This document shows positions 37,887-47,070 of a DNA stretch of 64,000 nucleotides, one piece after another. The first letter of the stretch is position 1. Every line of letters starts with the position of its first letter. The position numbers were made by a program, and so were the translations under genes. The stretch is taken from positions 62,001 to 126,000 of the forward strand of contig NZ_OMKE01000010.1 of assembly GCF_900299535.1 (NCBI RefSeq). Reading direction: 5' to 3'. The DNA comes from Aquimarina aquimarini (GTDB taxonomy: Bacteria > Bacteroidota > Bacteroidia > Flavobacteriales > Flavobacteriaceae). Under the pieces are notes generated by a model. That model was not told the origin of the DNA. It saw nothing but the letters and a program-made list of their open reading frames with translations, and made no database searches.

Positions 37887-39200
37887 TTAGCTTCTACTTC
37901 TGCTGGTACGAGAACGTGTATTTGCTGATCTCGATCCTCTGTTTGAAGGAGTACTTCTTTGTCTATTTACAGATGTTGCTCTAGAAGCGCTTTTTGCTCT
38001 ACCTCTATTATAATGACTGTTGTTAGAACGTTTTGTTACATTTTTTGAGTAACTTCTATTTGTACTTCTAGGTCTTTGAACATTGTTTGTTTTGGCAACA
38101 GACCTATGTGTTCTTTCATTTCTTTTATAATTAGGTCTATTCGTATTTTTATAAGACCTATTTGCTACTGTATTTCTACTTCTTCCATTAGATTGTACTC
38201 TCTGTTTTGATGGAGTACTCTTATTGTTTGATCGTACTCTTTGCTTAGAATATGCATTTCTATTTGTTGTACGTGCAAGCTTATTTGGTGCTACTGTACG
38301 GCTTCTACTAGTACTTCTAGTTGTTGCAATATTTGATCTATTTCTTGTATTGCTTTTTGAACCATAATTAGATCTGCTTCGAGTTGTATTTCTATTGTTA
38401 TAGTTAGATGTTCTACTACGGCTTATTTTGCTATAGTTACGATCATTTCTTTTGTACATTGCTGTTCTACTACTTCTTGTTCTGTAGTTTGTAGCTCTTG
38501 CATTAGAACCTCTATATCCTCTGTTATAGCTAGATACTCTACTATATGGTCTATAATAACTACGACTTCTATACGGTCTGTGGTAATACCCATCATAATA
38601 GTTATTTCTATAAATAGTATATGAACATCTATATGGAGTATAATATCTTCTGTATGGTCTATCATATACAATACATCTACTTACTACTGGTACTGTGAAA
38701 TAGTCATGAAAAGGTCTATATACATAATATCTATTATAACGATTGATATACCCAGTACAGTTCAAGAAGTTCCCATATCTGTTATAATTTACATATAATC
38801 CACCAACTCTTGAGATACGACCATAATTATTATAGTTAATATAAATATCTCCAGCTTGAATGATTCTACCATTATAGTCATAAAAAATAGGCACATCTTC
38901 TATTTGTACTACAGCTCCGTAGTCATCATATTGTACGTAAGCATCATAATCATATCCAGAGTTAAAACTTATGTTTACTCCAGGAGTATTGATGCCAACA
39001 CTTACTCCATTTCTTGCCCCATTGAGATAGAAATCAAATTGGCCATCTGCATATACTGAAAAATCAATACCTCCTTCAGAAAATATAAATGATTTACCAT
39101 AATTATAATATGGAGCAGATGCTTCAACACTTGTTTTTGATGCACTAGCAGTAAAAGAAGCTAATAATAAACCTGTGAAAAGTAAAACAAAATTTCTCAT
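37887..39200 (-). CDS. Secreted protein with Tyr/Gly-rich repeat domain and Arg-rich tail
   Basis: 437 residues with a signal peptide (MRNFVLLFTGLLLASFTASA). Residues ~38-180 contain short beta-like repeats (YVQYDDYGAVVQI, FYDYNGRIIQAG, YINYNNYGRISRVGG, YVNYNRYGNFLN), shared with the protein at 50566-51252. From ~200 to the end the sequence is low-complexity and strongly basic, built of Arg, Ser, Asn and Thr (SRSRS-like ending), and predicted disordered. Function unknown. Upstream is a sigma-54-like promoter (39259-39273). It may be a surface, matrix or nucleic-acid-binding component, but nothing confirms this. Confidence 0.75.
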   Translation of the reverse strand: MRNFVLLFTGLLLASFTASASKTSVEASAPYYNYGKSFIFSEGGIDFSVYADGQFDFYLNGARNGVSVGINTPGVNISFNSGYDYDAYVQYDDYGAVVQIEDVPIFYDYNGRIIQAGDIYINYNNYGRISRVGGLYVNYNRYGNFLNCTGYINRYNRYYVYRPFHDYFTVPVVSRCIVYDRPYRRYYTPYRCSYTIYRNNYYDGYYHRPYRSRSYYRPYSRVSSYNRGYRGSNARATNYRTRSSRTAMYKRNDRNYSKISRSRTSNYNNRNTTRSRSNYGSKSNTRNRSNIATTRSTSRSRTVAPNKLARTTNRNAYSKQRVRSNNKSTPSKQRVQSNGRSRNTVANRSYKNTNRPNYKRNERTHRSVAKTNNVQRPRSTNRSYSKNVTKRSNNSHYNRGRAKSASRATSVNRQRSTPSNRGSRSANTRSRTSRSRS

Positions 39201-39258
39201 AATTTGTGATTTTAAAAAAGAGAACAGAAATTAATTTTTCGATCTCACTTTTATAGTA

Positions 39259-39273
39259 TCAAGCAGCGTGCCA
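39259..39273 (-). promoter_or_regulatory. Sigma-54-like promoter
   Basis: Read on minus, TGGCAC-GCTGC-TTGA follows a T-run. The GG at -24 is 10 bases from the G of the -12 element, as sigma-54 requires, but -12 reads GA in place of GC. It lies ~59 bases upstream of the ATG. The same arrangement precedes the paralog at 51252. Confidence 0.6.
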
Positions 39274-39438
39274 AAAAAATAAAATCAATACTCATATTAT
39301 TATTGTGTTTTATTTGTAGTTGTGTAAGCGTTTGAAATAGAGGGTTTAATGTTTGTTTTTGAAATAATTTTGTGAAAATAGGGTAACACTATTCTTTTTG
39401 TATTGATATAAGGGTGTAAAACTTTAAAACATAAAATT

Positions 39439-40422
39439 ATGAATACTTTAAAATGTATGTTAGGAATACTATTGATAACTGTTTTTATAATAACAGGCTG
39501 TTCTAGAGATGATGAGAACTCTACACCCATACTACCACAAGAGATACTTGCATATGATGACCTTGCTGGGTTTTATAGTACTCATGGCGTACAAAAACAA
39601 AATTTTACTATTGATGCTACAGTAGGAGGTAGTATTACAGGAGAGAACGGAACAATAATAACTATTCCTGCAAATTCTCTTGTAGATGTAGATGGAAATT
39701 TGGTTAGTGGTATGGTTGATATCGGGATAAAAGAAATTTTTACTCCAAGTGAGATGATTTTATCAAATAGACCAACAAATGCGATTAATTTTTCTGGAGA
39801 AAACACTTTTCTTCTTTCTGAAGGAGAAACTGAGGTTGTTTTTACACAAAATGAAGATTCACTGCAGATGGCTATGGGCACATTTTACCAAATACAGGTT
39901 CCTTCTGCTGGTGGTTTTGATGCTGGAATGCTACCTTTTAGAGGAACAATTACTGATGATGGGAGTATAGAATGGAATGCAACTAGAGATATAGGAGCTG
40001 GTAATGGTTCTAGTGGTATGGTATATAATGCGGCACCTTCCTCGTATTTGTATGATGTGTTTAATACAGGGTGGTCAAATTGTGATAAATTCTATGCATA
40101 TCCAGGAGCAAAAACCACGAATTATATAAACTTATCTACTAGTCCTAATGCAGTAGAGACAGCGATTTATTTAGTTTTTGAAGAAAATAATCTTCCTGCT
40201 GTTGTCAAAATTTTTAATTCAGGAGAACCAATCATTCAAAGTTATACAAATTCCTTACCCGTTGGATTAGAAGTTACTTATGTAGCGATTACCATAGTAG
40301 ATAATCAACAATATCTAGCTGTAAAAAGTGTTGTGATATCCGAAGAAGAAGAACTTTCTTTTGATTTTGAACCTAAAACTACACAAGAAATATTAGATGC
40401 TCTTACATTATTAGATGATTAA
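39439..40422 (+). CDS. Predicted lipoprotein with repeated beta-domain
   Basis: 327 residues with a lipoprotein signal (MNTLKCMLGILLITVFIITGC, Cys21, then SRDDE). Residues ~50-160 include GGSITGENGTIITIPANSL, then VSGMVDIGIKEIFTPSEMI, a pattern seen in Bacteroidota surface proteins with a ZU5-like or carbohydrate-binding beta-sandwich. The remainder is beta-rich and acidic at the end. Specific function unknown. Monocistronic, followed by a very strong terminator. Confidence 0.7.
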   Translation: MNTLKCMLGILLITVFIITGCSRDDENSTPILPQEILAYDDLAGFYSTHGVQKQNFTIDATVGGSITGENGTIITIPANSLVDVDGNLVSGMVDIGIKEIFTPSEMILSNRPTNAINFSGENTFLLSEGETEVVFTQNEDSLQMAMGTFYQIQVPSAGGFDAGMLPFRGTITDDGSIEWNATRDIGAGNGSSGMVYNAAPSSYLYDVFNTGWSNCDKFYAYPGAKTTNYINLSTSPNAVETAIYLVFEENNLPAVVKIFNSGEPIIQSYTNSLPVGLEVTYVAITIVDNQQYLAVKSVVISEEEELSFDFEPKTTQEILDALTLLDD

Positions 40423-40452
40423 AAACCTACTTATTGAATTTATGTTATTATG

Positions 40453-40500
40453 AAAAATGACCTAGTGTCTTGATTCAACTCAAGACACTAGGTCATTTTT
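40453..40500. terminator. Terminator after the lipoprotein gene
   Basis: 21-bp perfect arms (core CCTAGTGTCTTGA / TCAAGACACTAGG) with a 6-base loop and a T-run, 30 bases after the stop. Confidence 0.92.
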
Positions 40501-40592
40501 GTGAAAATATGTAACAATGTATTTATTCAAAATTTGTTAGTACTCATAGTAGTATACATATTATAAAAACAAAATTCCTTTTTTTTAAAGGT

Positions 40593-41213
40593 TTAGGAGT
40601 TATTTTGTAGACTTTTGAATTGATTAGGTGTTTGTTTTGTGAATTTCTTGAATGCTGTATAAAAGTTTGATTTTGATTTAAATCCACATTCTAATCCAAT
40701 AGATTCTATAGTATAATTATTATATCCACTGTCTAATAGTTTTTTTTTGGACTCTTCGACTCTTAATTCATTAATGAAATCATTAAATTTTTTTTGAGAA
40801 TAAGTATTGATAAGTTGAGATATATATCCATTACTTATTTTAAAATCTAGAGATAAACTACTAAGTGAAATGTCTTGTAATAGATATTTTTTTTCTGTTA
40901 TAATGTATTCTTTAATTTTGGTATACGTATCATAGCCTGTTCTTTTAGAGGTTTTAGAAGAATTAATTCTTTTTGCTGGCCTTTTATATATTGACTTGGT
41001 TAATGATGATGGGGTAGTGTTGGCAAAAAATAGAGACGATGTTAATAATGACGTTGTAGCATATCCCTGTTTTATATTCATGACATTTTCTATAATTACC
41101 AGAATTATTCCAATAGAGAAAAATAAACTAGAACTTATATTGATTTTAGAGTAATTATTGACTTTTTGTGCTTCATTACTCAATACTAGAAAAGGGGATT
41201 TGATTTTTTTCAT
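40593..41213 (-). CDS. AraC-family regulator, short form
   Basis: 206 residues. Residues ~105-203 are an AraC/XylS DNA-binding domain (DISLSSLSLDFKISNGYISQLI, then YTIESIGLECGFKSKSNFY and the closing TPNQF motif). The N-terminal ~75 residues hold only one clear hydrophobic segment (SLFFSIGIILVIIENV), so the usual multi-helix sensor region of its Bacteroidota relatives is mostly missing. It is either a naturally short form or a decayed gene. Its divergent neighbour is the anti-sigma-like gene at 41603, with 389 bases in between. Confidence 0.75.
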   Translation of the reverse strand: MKKIKSPFLVLSNEAQKVNNYSKINISSSLFFSIGIILVIIENVMNIKQGYATTSLLTSSLFFANTTPSSLTKSIYKRPAKRINSSKTSKRTGYDTYTKIKEYIITEKKYLLQDISLSSLSLDFKISNGYISQLINTYSQKKFNDFINELRVEESKKKLLDSGYNNYTIESIGLECGFKSKSNFYTAFKKFTKQTPNQFKSLQNNS

Positions 41214-41602
41214 ACCTATTTTGACAATTAGTTATTTATAAATTACACCAATGTTTAGTATTTGTATATAGAGATATAATAATACTAATTATGGTTGTTT
41301 GTAATAATGATGCACTACTAGGTAAGACATAACAAAATTTTTATAAACCCATCATTTTTTAATACTATAAATAGAAATAAGTAAAGAAAAGACCTTCGTT
41401 TTATAGAGAAAATACTTATACCAGTTACACTTTGAATTTATTGTAAAAAAAAATCAAAGTGTAACTGGTATTAGCTCTCGATATGATAAAAAAGTATTGA
41501 TTTTAATAGAAAAGTATAGAGCTTAAGTCTGTGTTTATTTAATTAATGTTTTTTTGTTATAAAAACAAAAAACACACTCTTAAAAGTAGTAAGCTTACTA
41601 TT
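41214..41602. other. Intergenic region, 389 bases
   Basis: Contains the short palindromic repeat copy at 41418-41471 and the divergent upstream regions of the AraC gene and the anti-sigma-like gene. No sigma-factor gene or relic is visible here, although cassette 2 has one in the matching position. An in-frame ATG at 41546 could extend the next gene by 19 residues. Confidence 0.55.
41418..41471. repeat. MITE-like inverted-repeat element, short copy
   Basis: 54 bases: an 18-bp arm ATACCAGTTACACTTTGA and its exact complement flank 18 AT-only or nearly AT-only bases. The arms match the ends of the 163-bp element at 785-947, so this looks like an internally deleted copy. Confidence 0.75.
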
Positions 41603-42355
41603 ATGTGTAAAAATCAAGAGATATTAATTCAAGATAATGACATTATATCAATAATGAAGTATTTTGATTTAGCTCTTTCTAATGAGGAGTTATTTGTGTT
41701 TGAAGAAAGAATGCACCAAGATATAGAGTTTTGTAAAAAGGTTAGGCTATATGAAAAGAGTAATGCCGTTGTAGTTCAAAAAACTCAGACTCAAAAAGAG
41801 TACAACCGTTTAGAAGAATGGAATTTTTTGGTGATAAATTACCAACGACAAAAAAGCAAAGAAATACGATGGAAATGGATTGGAGGTATTGCAGCTATGT
41901 TTGTATTGCTTATCTTTAGTTGGAAGGTTTCTAAGATGTCAACCTTAGAAAAATTGGCCTTAGATAAAGCATGGAGTAAGAAAATAGGGTTGGATTATAC
42001 AATGATAAGAGGAAATAGGAATGATCATCTAGACATGATTATTTATACAGCTTATAAAGAGTATGAAAACAAACAATATGAATTAGCAATTGATGCTATA
42101 GATAGTTTTGATAGCTCTATGCGATATTATGAAGATGCTTTATTAATAAAAGGATTAGCATATTATAGATTGGGGCAACCAAACAAAGCTTTACGAATTA
42201 TGGAGTTACTCTCAGGATATACTACTCAAAAAAAAGCAAAAGTAGCATTGTGGTACCGAGGTCTTATATATCTGGATCAAGGAAAGATAAAAAAAGCAAA
42301 AGAATTTTTAGAATTATCCAATACATTTGATTCAGAAATAAGATTAAAAAAATAG
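41603..42355 (+). CDS. Anti-sigma-like membrane protein, cassette 1
   Basis: 250 residues from ATG 41603, chosen because it aligns with the cassette 2 protein. The N-terminal ~80 residues are a helical cytoplasmic domain with YFDLALSNEELFVFEERM, resembling anti-sigma/FecR-type N-termini. Then comes one membrane helix (WIGGIAAMFVLLIFSW, ~93-108) and a periplasmic TPR-like region (AYKEYENKQYELAIDAIDSFDSS, then YYEDALLIKGLAYYRLGQ). It is clearly paralogous to 46298-47032. The TPR-CHAT protease gene follows after 15 bases. No sigma gene lies upstream, so it would have to pair with the sigma factor of cassette 2 or another. Anti-sigma function is inferred. Confidence 0.7.
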   Translation: MCKNQEILIQDNDIISIMKYFDLALSNEELFVFEERMHQDIEFCKKVRLYEKSNAVVVQKTQTQKEYNRLEEWNFLVINYQRQKSKEIRWKWIGGIAAMFVLLIFSWKVSKMSTLEKLALDKAWSKKIGLDYTMIRGNRNDHLDMIIYTAYKEYENKQYELAIDAIDSFDSSMRYYEDALLIKGLAYYRLGQPNKALRIMELLSGYTTQKKAKVALWYRGLIYLDQGKIKKAKEFLELSNTFDSEIRLKK

Positions 42356-42370
42356 GGGATAAAAGCGATC

Positions 42371-45300
42371 ATGATGATAAAAAGGGTATTAGTACTGATT
42401 ATAGGGATATATTTTATACTTCCTTCTGTGTTTGCACAAACACCAAACGATACCTTAATTGCGTATCAGTATTATAAAACAGGAGACTCTCTTCGAGAAG
42501 ATGATAAAAGAGTATTATCTAATCAAAGTTATAAAAAAGCCTTAACGATATATAAAAAAGCAAAAGCTTGGAGACGTGTACTAGCTTGTTATAATATGAT
42601 AGCAGAAAATCAATTGTATCTCTATAAATTTGAAGAGTCCCTAAAAAATTCTCATAAAGCTACTAATATTAGTGATATTTATTTTACTAATGATATTCCA
42701 GAAAAAGCAGTTACCTATGATAATTTTGGATTGTATTATGAAGAAAACTCAAATTTTTCTCAGGCTTTAATCTATTATCAAAAAGCACTTGATATTCGGC
42801 AAAAAATACTTGGTGATAAAGATCTTTCTGTGGCAAAGAGTTATAGTAATGTTGCTGTAGTTTATTATAAAATAGGTGAGTATGAGAAAAGCGTTTCCCT
42901 TCAAGAAAAAGCATTAGAGATAAAGATTAATGAACTAGGAGAAAAACATCATAAGTTAGGAGTGCAATACAATAACCTAGGGATAATTTATGCAGATATG
43001 GGGATGTATAGTAAAGCTATTGAGTATTACAAAAAAGATATAGAAATAAGTATTAATGCATATGGAGAAGATCATTTTTTTATAGCCTTCAGTTATGCAA
43101 ATATCGCTAATATCTATTTAGATCTATTACAAGAAAATAAAGCAATTGATTACTATGAAAAGGCATTACGGATTTTTATTAAGCATAAGAAACCAAAATA
43201 TGAGTCATATGTATATATAAATTTAGGAAATTTATATACTAGTATCAATAAAAATAAAAAAGCACTGGTGTATTTAAAAAAAGCACTTCCTATGCTTACA
43301 AAACTATATAGTAAAGAGCATGAAAGTGTGTTAAAGACAATAAGAAATATTGGAGCTGCTTATAGTAGTTTAGGAGAGTATGACACTTCATTTTACTACC
43401 ATCAGAAAGCACTGAGTATTACCCTTGATTTTTATGGAGAAGATCACCCTGATGTTGCACACTCTTATTTTGATTTTGGAAGAGATTATGTGAAAAAAAA
43501 AGAATATAAAACTGCGTTAGAATATTATAACAAAGGGTTGACAATTTTAAAAAAGTATGGAACTGCATATAATAATTTTATCATTGAAACATATAATAAT
43601 ATTGGTAAAATTCACTTCTTTGAGAAAGACTATATAAACAGTATACGTAATTATGAAGAGGCCATTTTTGCGAATACTATATCAGATACCAAGAATACAT
43701 CTACTATTAGTACAAGTATTGATTATGATAAATATATCAATTTGATTACTCTATTAAATACTCTAATAGGTAAAGCAGAAGCATATCAGCAATTATATGT
43801 GCAAAACGGAAATCTTACTGATCTTAAAAAAAGCGAAAATAAATACGAAGACTCCGATGCTTTGATAGGTTTTTTAAGAAAAAAAATAAGCAACTATAAA
43901 GATAAAGTCTTTTTTTCTATAAAAGGAAAAGATGTGTATTCAGGAGCAATTCAAACTCAAATTTTACTTAATGAAACAAAAATACCCACAGGTCATTTTG
44001 TAGAGAAAGCTTTTTATTACGCTGAAAAAAGTAAAGCAAATACACTGAAAGAGGTCTTAAATGATTTTGATGCAAAAGCTTTTGCAAAATTACCACCAGA
44101 AATAATAGAATTAGAAAAGAGATTAAAATCAATTAGATCTTTTTATCAATCACAAATTCTGGCTATACAATCAAAAAACAAGATTGATACCGCAAAAATT
44201 GCGAAATATGAAAATATAATTTTTGATCAAGAAAGAAGGCAAGATTCATTAAAAGAAGTATTACAAAAAGAGTTCCCAAAATATTACCAACTCAAACATA
44301 AAAATGATATAGTTTCAATCTCTACAATTCAACAACAATTAGATACAGAAACAACAATCTTAGAGTTTTTTACTTCAGATAGTATTACCCATGTTTTTAG
44401 TATTTCTAAAGACACTATTGTTGTTGAAAAACTAGGAACTCCACAACTAAAAGAAAATATTATTCAATTTCGAAAAGCAATTGTTTCAGAAAATATCCCA
44501 AAGTATAAGAAATTAGCAGGTTTGTTATATCGTCAACTAATCGTTCCTATAAAAGAAAATTTAAAAAACGAAAGATTAATTGTTATTCCAGATGGACCGA
44601 TTTGGTTTCTTAATTTTGATTTGTTACTTACTCATGAAAAAGAAGTTAATAGTATTAGAGAGTTACCGTATTTACTAAAAAAACACGCAATATCGTATGC
44701 AAATTCAGCAAATGTCTTATTTGATTCTTATAAGAACATAAATATTGATTCTAATGTACGAAAAGAGTGCTTAGCATTTTCATTTTCAGATAGTATTAGA
44801 GTAGGTGCTACCAATGGTAGAAAAGTAAGTTTAGCAGCTCTAAGAGATTCAGAAGATGATTTACCAGGTACCAGAAAAGAAATCAAAGCTATCTCAGAAA
44901 TTGTAGATGGAGAGTATTATTATGGAGTAGATGCTATAGAAGCCAATTTTAAACAAAATGCAGATCAATTTAGTATACTTCATTTGGCTGTACATGGAGA
45001 GGTAGATCATGATAACCCACAAAATTCAAAATTATATTTTACAAAAAGTAAAGATACGCTAGAAGATAACGTATTATATAGTCATGAGCTTTTTGCATTA
45101 AATATTCCCGCTGATCTTACTGTCTTGAGTGCTTGTAATACTGGAGTAGGGCAAGTTGCCAATGGAGAAGGAATTATGAGTTTAGGTACCGCTTTTCAAT
45201 ATGCAGGAACCAAAAGTTTATTGTTAAGTAGTTGGGAGGTGTCAGATAGAACAACACCTATATTAATGAAATATTTTTATGCAAACCTGAATAAAGGGAT

Positions 45301-45526
45301 GCATAAAGATAAAGCTTTACAACAAGCAAAGCTAAAGTTTATTAATACAGCAGATACATTTTATACCAATCCATTTTATTGGGGAAGCTTTTATTTGTTA
45401 GGCGATTCAGCTCCTCTTATAATAGACACCCCTACAGATGTAAAAAGCATATATTGGATACTACTTGTGTTTGTTTTAGTATGTTTTTTCTTGATATTTT
45501 TTTATTTTAAAAAGAAAAGTAATTAA
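42371..45526 (+). CDS. TPR-CHAT protease, membrane-anchored, cassette 1
   Basis: 1051 residues. A signal peptide (MMIKRVLVLIIGIYFILPSVFAQ) is followed by ~9-10 tetratricopeptide repeats of the 42-residue type (~40-450, e.g. YDNFGLYYEENSNFSQALIYY). A linker with coiled-coil parts (~560-640) leads to a C-terminal CHAT (caspase-like) domain (~690-1010). Catalytic His875 lies in HLAVHGEVDH and Cys922 in LSACNTG; GEGIMSLGTAFQYAG is also conserved. A single C-terminal helix (YWILLVFVLVCFFLIFFYF) with KKK after it anchors the domain facing the periplasm. The sequence is unlikely to encode a cytoplasmic CRISPR-associated protein. Paralog of 47071-50349. Confidence 0.9.
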   Translation: MMIKRVLVLIIGIYFILPSVFAQTPNDTLIAYQYYKTGDSLREDDKRVLSNQSYKKALTIYKKAKAWRRVLACYNMIAENQLYLYKFEESLKNSHKATNISDIYFTNDIPEKAVTYDNFGLYYEENSNFSQALIYYQKALDIRQKILGDKDLSVAKSYSNVAVVYYKIGEYEKSVSLQEKALEIKINELGEKHHKLGVQYNNLGIIYADMGMYSKAIEYYKKDIEISINAYGEDHFFIAFSYANIANIYLDLLQENKAIDYYEKALRIFIKHKKPKYESYVYINLGNLYTSINKNKKALVYLKKALPMLTKLYSKEHESVLKTIRNIGAAYSSLGEYDTSFYYHQKALSITLDFYGEDHPDVAHSYFDFGRDYVKKKEYKTALEYYNKGLTILKKYGTAYNNFIIETYNNIGKIHFFEKDYINSIRNYEEAIFANTISDTKNTSTISTSIDYDKYINLITLLNTLIGKAEAYQQLYVQNGNLTDLKKSENKYEDSDALIGFLRKKISNYKDKVFFSIKGKDVYSGAIQTQILLNETKIPTGHFVEKAFYYAEKSKANTLKEVLNDFDAKAFAKLPPEIIELEKRLKSIRSFYQSQILAIQSKNKIDTAKIAKYENIIFDQERRQDSLKEVLQKEFPKYYQLKHKNDIVSISTIQQQLDTETTILEFFTSDSITHVFSISKDTIVVEKLGTPQLKENIIQFRKAIVSENIPKYKKLAGLLYRQLIVPIKENLKNERLIVIPDGPIWFLNFDLLLTHEKEVNSIRELPYLLKKHAISYANSANVLFDSYKNINIDSNVRKECLAFSFSDSIRVGATNGRKVSLAALRDSEDDLPGTRKEIKAISEIVDGEYYYGVDAIEANFKQNADQFSILHLAVHGEVDHDNPQNSKLYFTKSKDTLEDNVLYSHELFALNIPADLTVLSACNTGVGQVANGEGIMSLGTAFQYAGTKSLLLSSWEVSDRTTPILMKYFYANLNKGMHKDKALQQAKLKFINTADTFYTNPFYWGSFYLLGDSAPLIIDTPTDVKSIYWILLVFVLVCFFLIFFYFKKKSN

Positions 45527-45692
45527 ACTACTCAGCACCCTCTTGATTTTATATATCAAATACTATAGCGTTATGCTCTTATTCAAGGATAAATTGACAA
45601 ATGATAAGAGTGGTAAGAAACATTATGTATGCGTATTATAAAAAAATGTTTTAAAACATAAAAAAAACATTCTCTTTTTTTACTTTTGGGTA

Positions 45693-46286
45693 GTGAATGA
45701 TATTGAAATAAAAAATAAGATTAAGTCTGCACAAAAAGGAGATGAACGACCATTTAACATTTTCTTTGAGTATGCTTTTCAAAAGTTAAGGGGAAAACTA
45801 CTTTCACTCACAAAATCTGAGGAAGATACAAGAGAAGTATTTATTACTTCTATGCAAAAATTTTGGGAACGTTTTGTTATTAATCAGGAAGAATTGCCTC
45901 ATAATAGTATAGGGTATATTTATATTATGTGTAAAAATGCTTGGTTGATGAAAAAAAGAAATATTAAAGGTCTGGTTACAGTAAGTGATCAACCTTATGA
46001 ATATCATGATGATACTGAAGCCCCTGTTTCTTATGAAGATCAAACTGAAATAGAGAATGATAGAGTGTTAAAGCATAAAGCCTTGGCCATTGCTTTAGAA
46101 AAACTATCTCCAAAATGCAAAACCCTTTTAGAGAATGATATGGATCATCAGGTACAATTGAAAGATTTACAACAAGAATTAGGATATACAAATTATCAAG
46201 CGCTGGTGCAGGCAAAATATAATTGTAAAAAAAGATTGATTCAAAAAGTATATGAAGCTTTAGAAAAATTGAAGAAACATAACTAA
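45693..46286 (+). CDS. Sigma-70-family RNA polymerase sigma factor, cassette 2
   Basis: 197 residues from a GTG start. Region 2 is at ~18-60 (NIFFEYAFQKLRGKLLSLTKSEEDTREVF). An acidic linker rich in Asp/Glu lies at ~105-125. Region 4 is near the C-terminus (ALEKLSPKCKTLLENDM, then LKDLQQELGYTNYQALVQAK). This layout fits the ECF-like sigma factors of Bacteroidota. It is followed after 11 bases by the anti-sigma-like gene, the normal genetic pairing. I infer that its activity is held by that membrane protein and released by proteolysis. Confidence 0.85.
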   Translation: MNDIEIKNKIKSAQKGDERPFNIFFEYAFQKLRGKLLSLTKSEEDTREVFITSMQKFWERFVINQEELPHNSIGYIYIMCKNAWLMKKRNIKGLVTVSDQPYEYHDDTEAPVSYEDQTEIENDRVLKHKALAIALEKLSPKCKTLLENDMDHQVQLKDLQQELGYTNYQALVQAKYNCKKRLIQKVYEALEKLKKHN

Positions 46287-46297
46287 ACTTTTTACAG

Positions 46298-47032
46298 ATG
46301 GCAAATGAAGAAAAAGATATAGAACTTATTGCACGCTATTTTGATTTAGCTCTGTCAGGGTCAGAATTATCTGTATTTGAAAAAAGAATGAGTGAAGATT
46401 CTCAATTTTTGAATAAAGTTGAATTATATGGAGAAAGCAATGCTTTTATAAATAAAAAATATCAAACAGAAGAAGAAATTTCTCGCGCAAAAAAATGGGA
46501 TGATTTGATGTATTCAGATCAGAAAACAAAAGGCAAAGTGATACCCTGGAGATGGATTGGTGGTATTGCAGCGGTTTTTGCAGTATTATTTTTTGGGTGG
46601 CAATACACAATATCAGAACCAGATTATGAATATGCTTCTAAAGAGGCTTGGAATAAAAAGATAGGATTAGACTATACTCAAATGAGAGGGGAGTCTGATG
46701 ATTCGTTAAAAACAAATATTCATAAAGCGTATTATAAGTATACAAAACAAGAGTATCAAGAAGCAATTGATATACTGGATCATTTTGATTCATCGGTATT
46801 GTATTATGAAGATGCTTTATTATTGCAAGGATTATCATATTATAAATCCAGAGATACTATAAAGGCTTTAAAAAAACTCAAAACCCTTTCTGATTACCCT
46901 ACTCAAAAAAAGGCAAAAGTTGCACGATGGTATATGGGGCTTATTTATTTGGATAAGAAAAACATTAAAAAAGCAAAACAATTTTTGAAATTACCAACCA
47001 ATAAAGATTCAGTGATAAGACTCAAAGAATAA
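46298..47032 (+). CDS. Anti-sigma-like membrane protein, cassette 2
   Basis: 244 residues. The N-terminal cytoplasmic helical domain has LIARYFDLALSGSELSVFEKRM. One membrane helix, WIGGIAAVFAVLFFGW (~86-101), is followed by a periplasmic TPR-like domain (YYKYTKQEYQEAIDILDHFDSS, then LLLQGLSYYKSRDTIKA). Topology is N-in, C-out, as for membrane anti-sigma factors. It sits between the sigma-factor gene and the TPR-CHAT gene in a tightly spaced cluster, so the three are probably one functional unit. The 20 or so residues just before the membrane helix are conserved with cassette 1 and are rich in Lys/Arg. Confidence 0.72.
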   Translation: MANEEKDIELIARYFDLALSGSELSVFEKRMSEDSQFLNKVELYGESNAFINKKYQTEEEISRAKKWDDLMYSDQKTKGKVIPWRWIGGIAAVFAVLFFGWQYTISEPDYEYASKEAWNKKIGLDYTQMRGESDDSLKTNIHKAYYKYTKQEYQEAIDILDHFDSSVLYYEDALLLQGLSYYKSRDTIKALKKLKTLSDYPTQKKAKVARWYMGLIYLDKKNIKKAKQFLKLPTNKDSVIRLKE

Positions 47033-47070
47033 TTATATATTGTACAATGTATTTAGAATCTATTTGCAAT

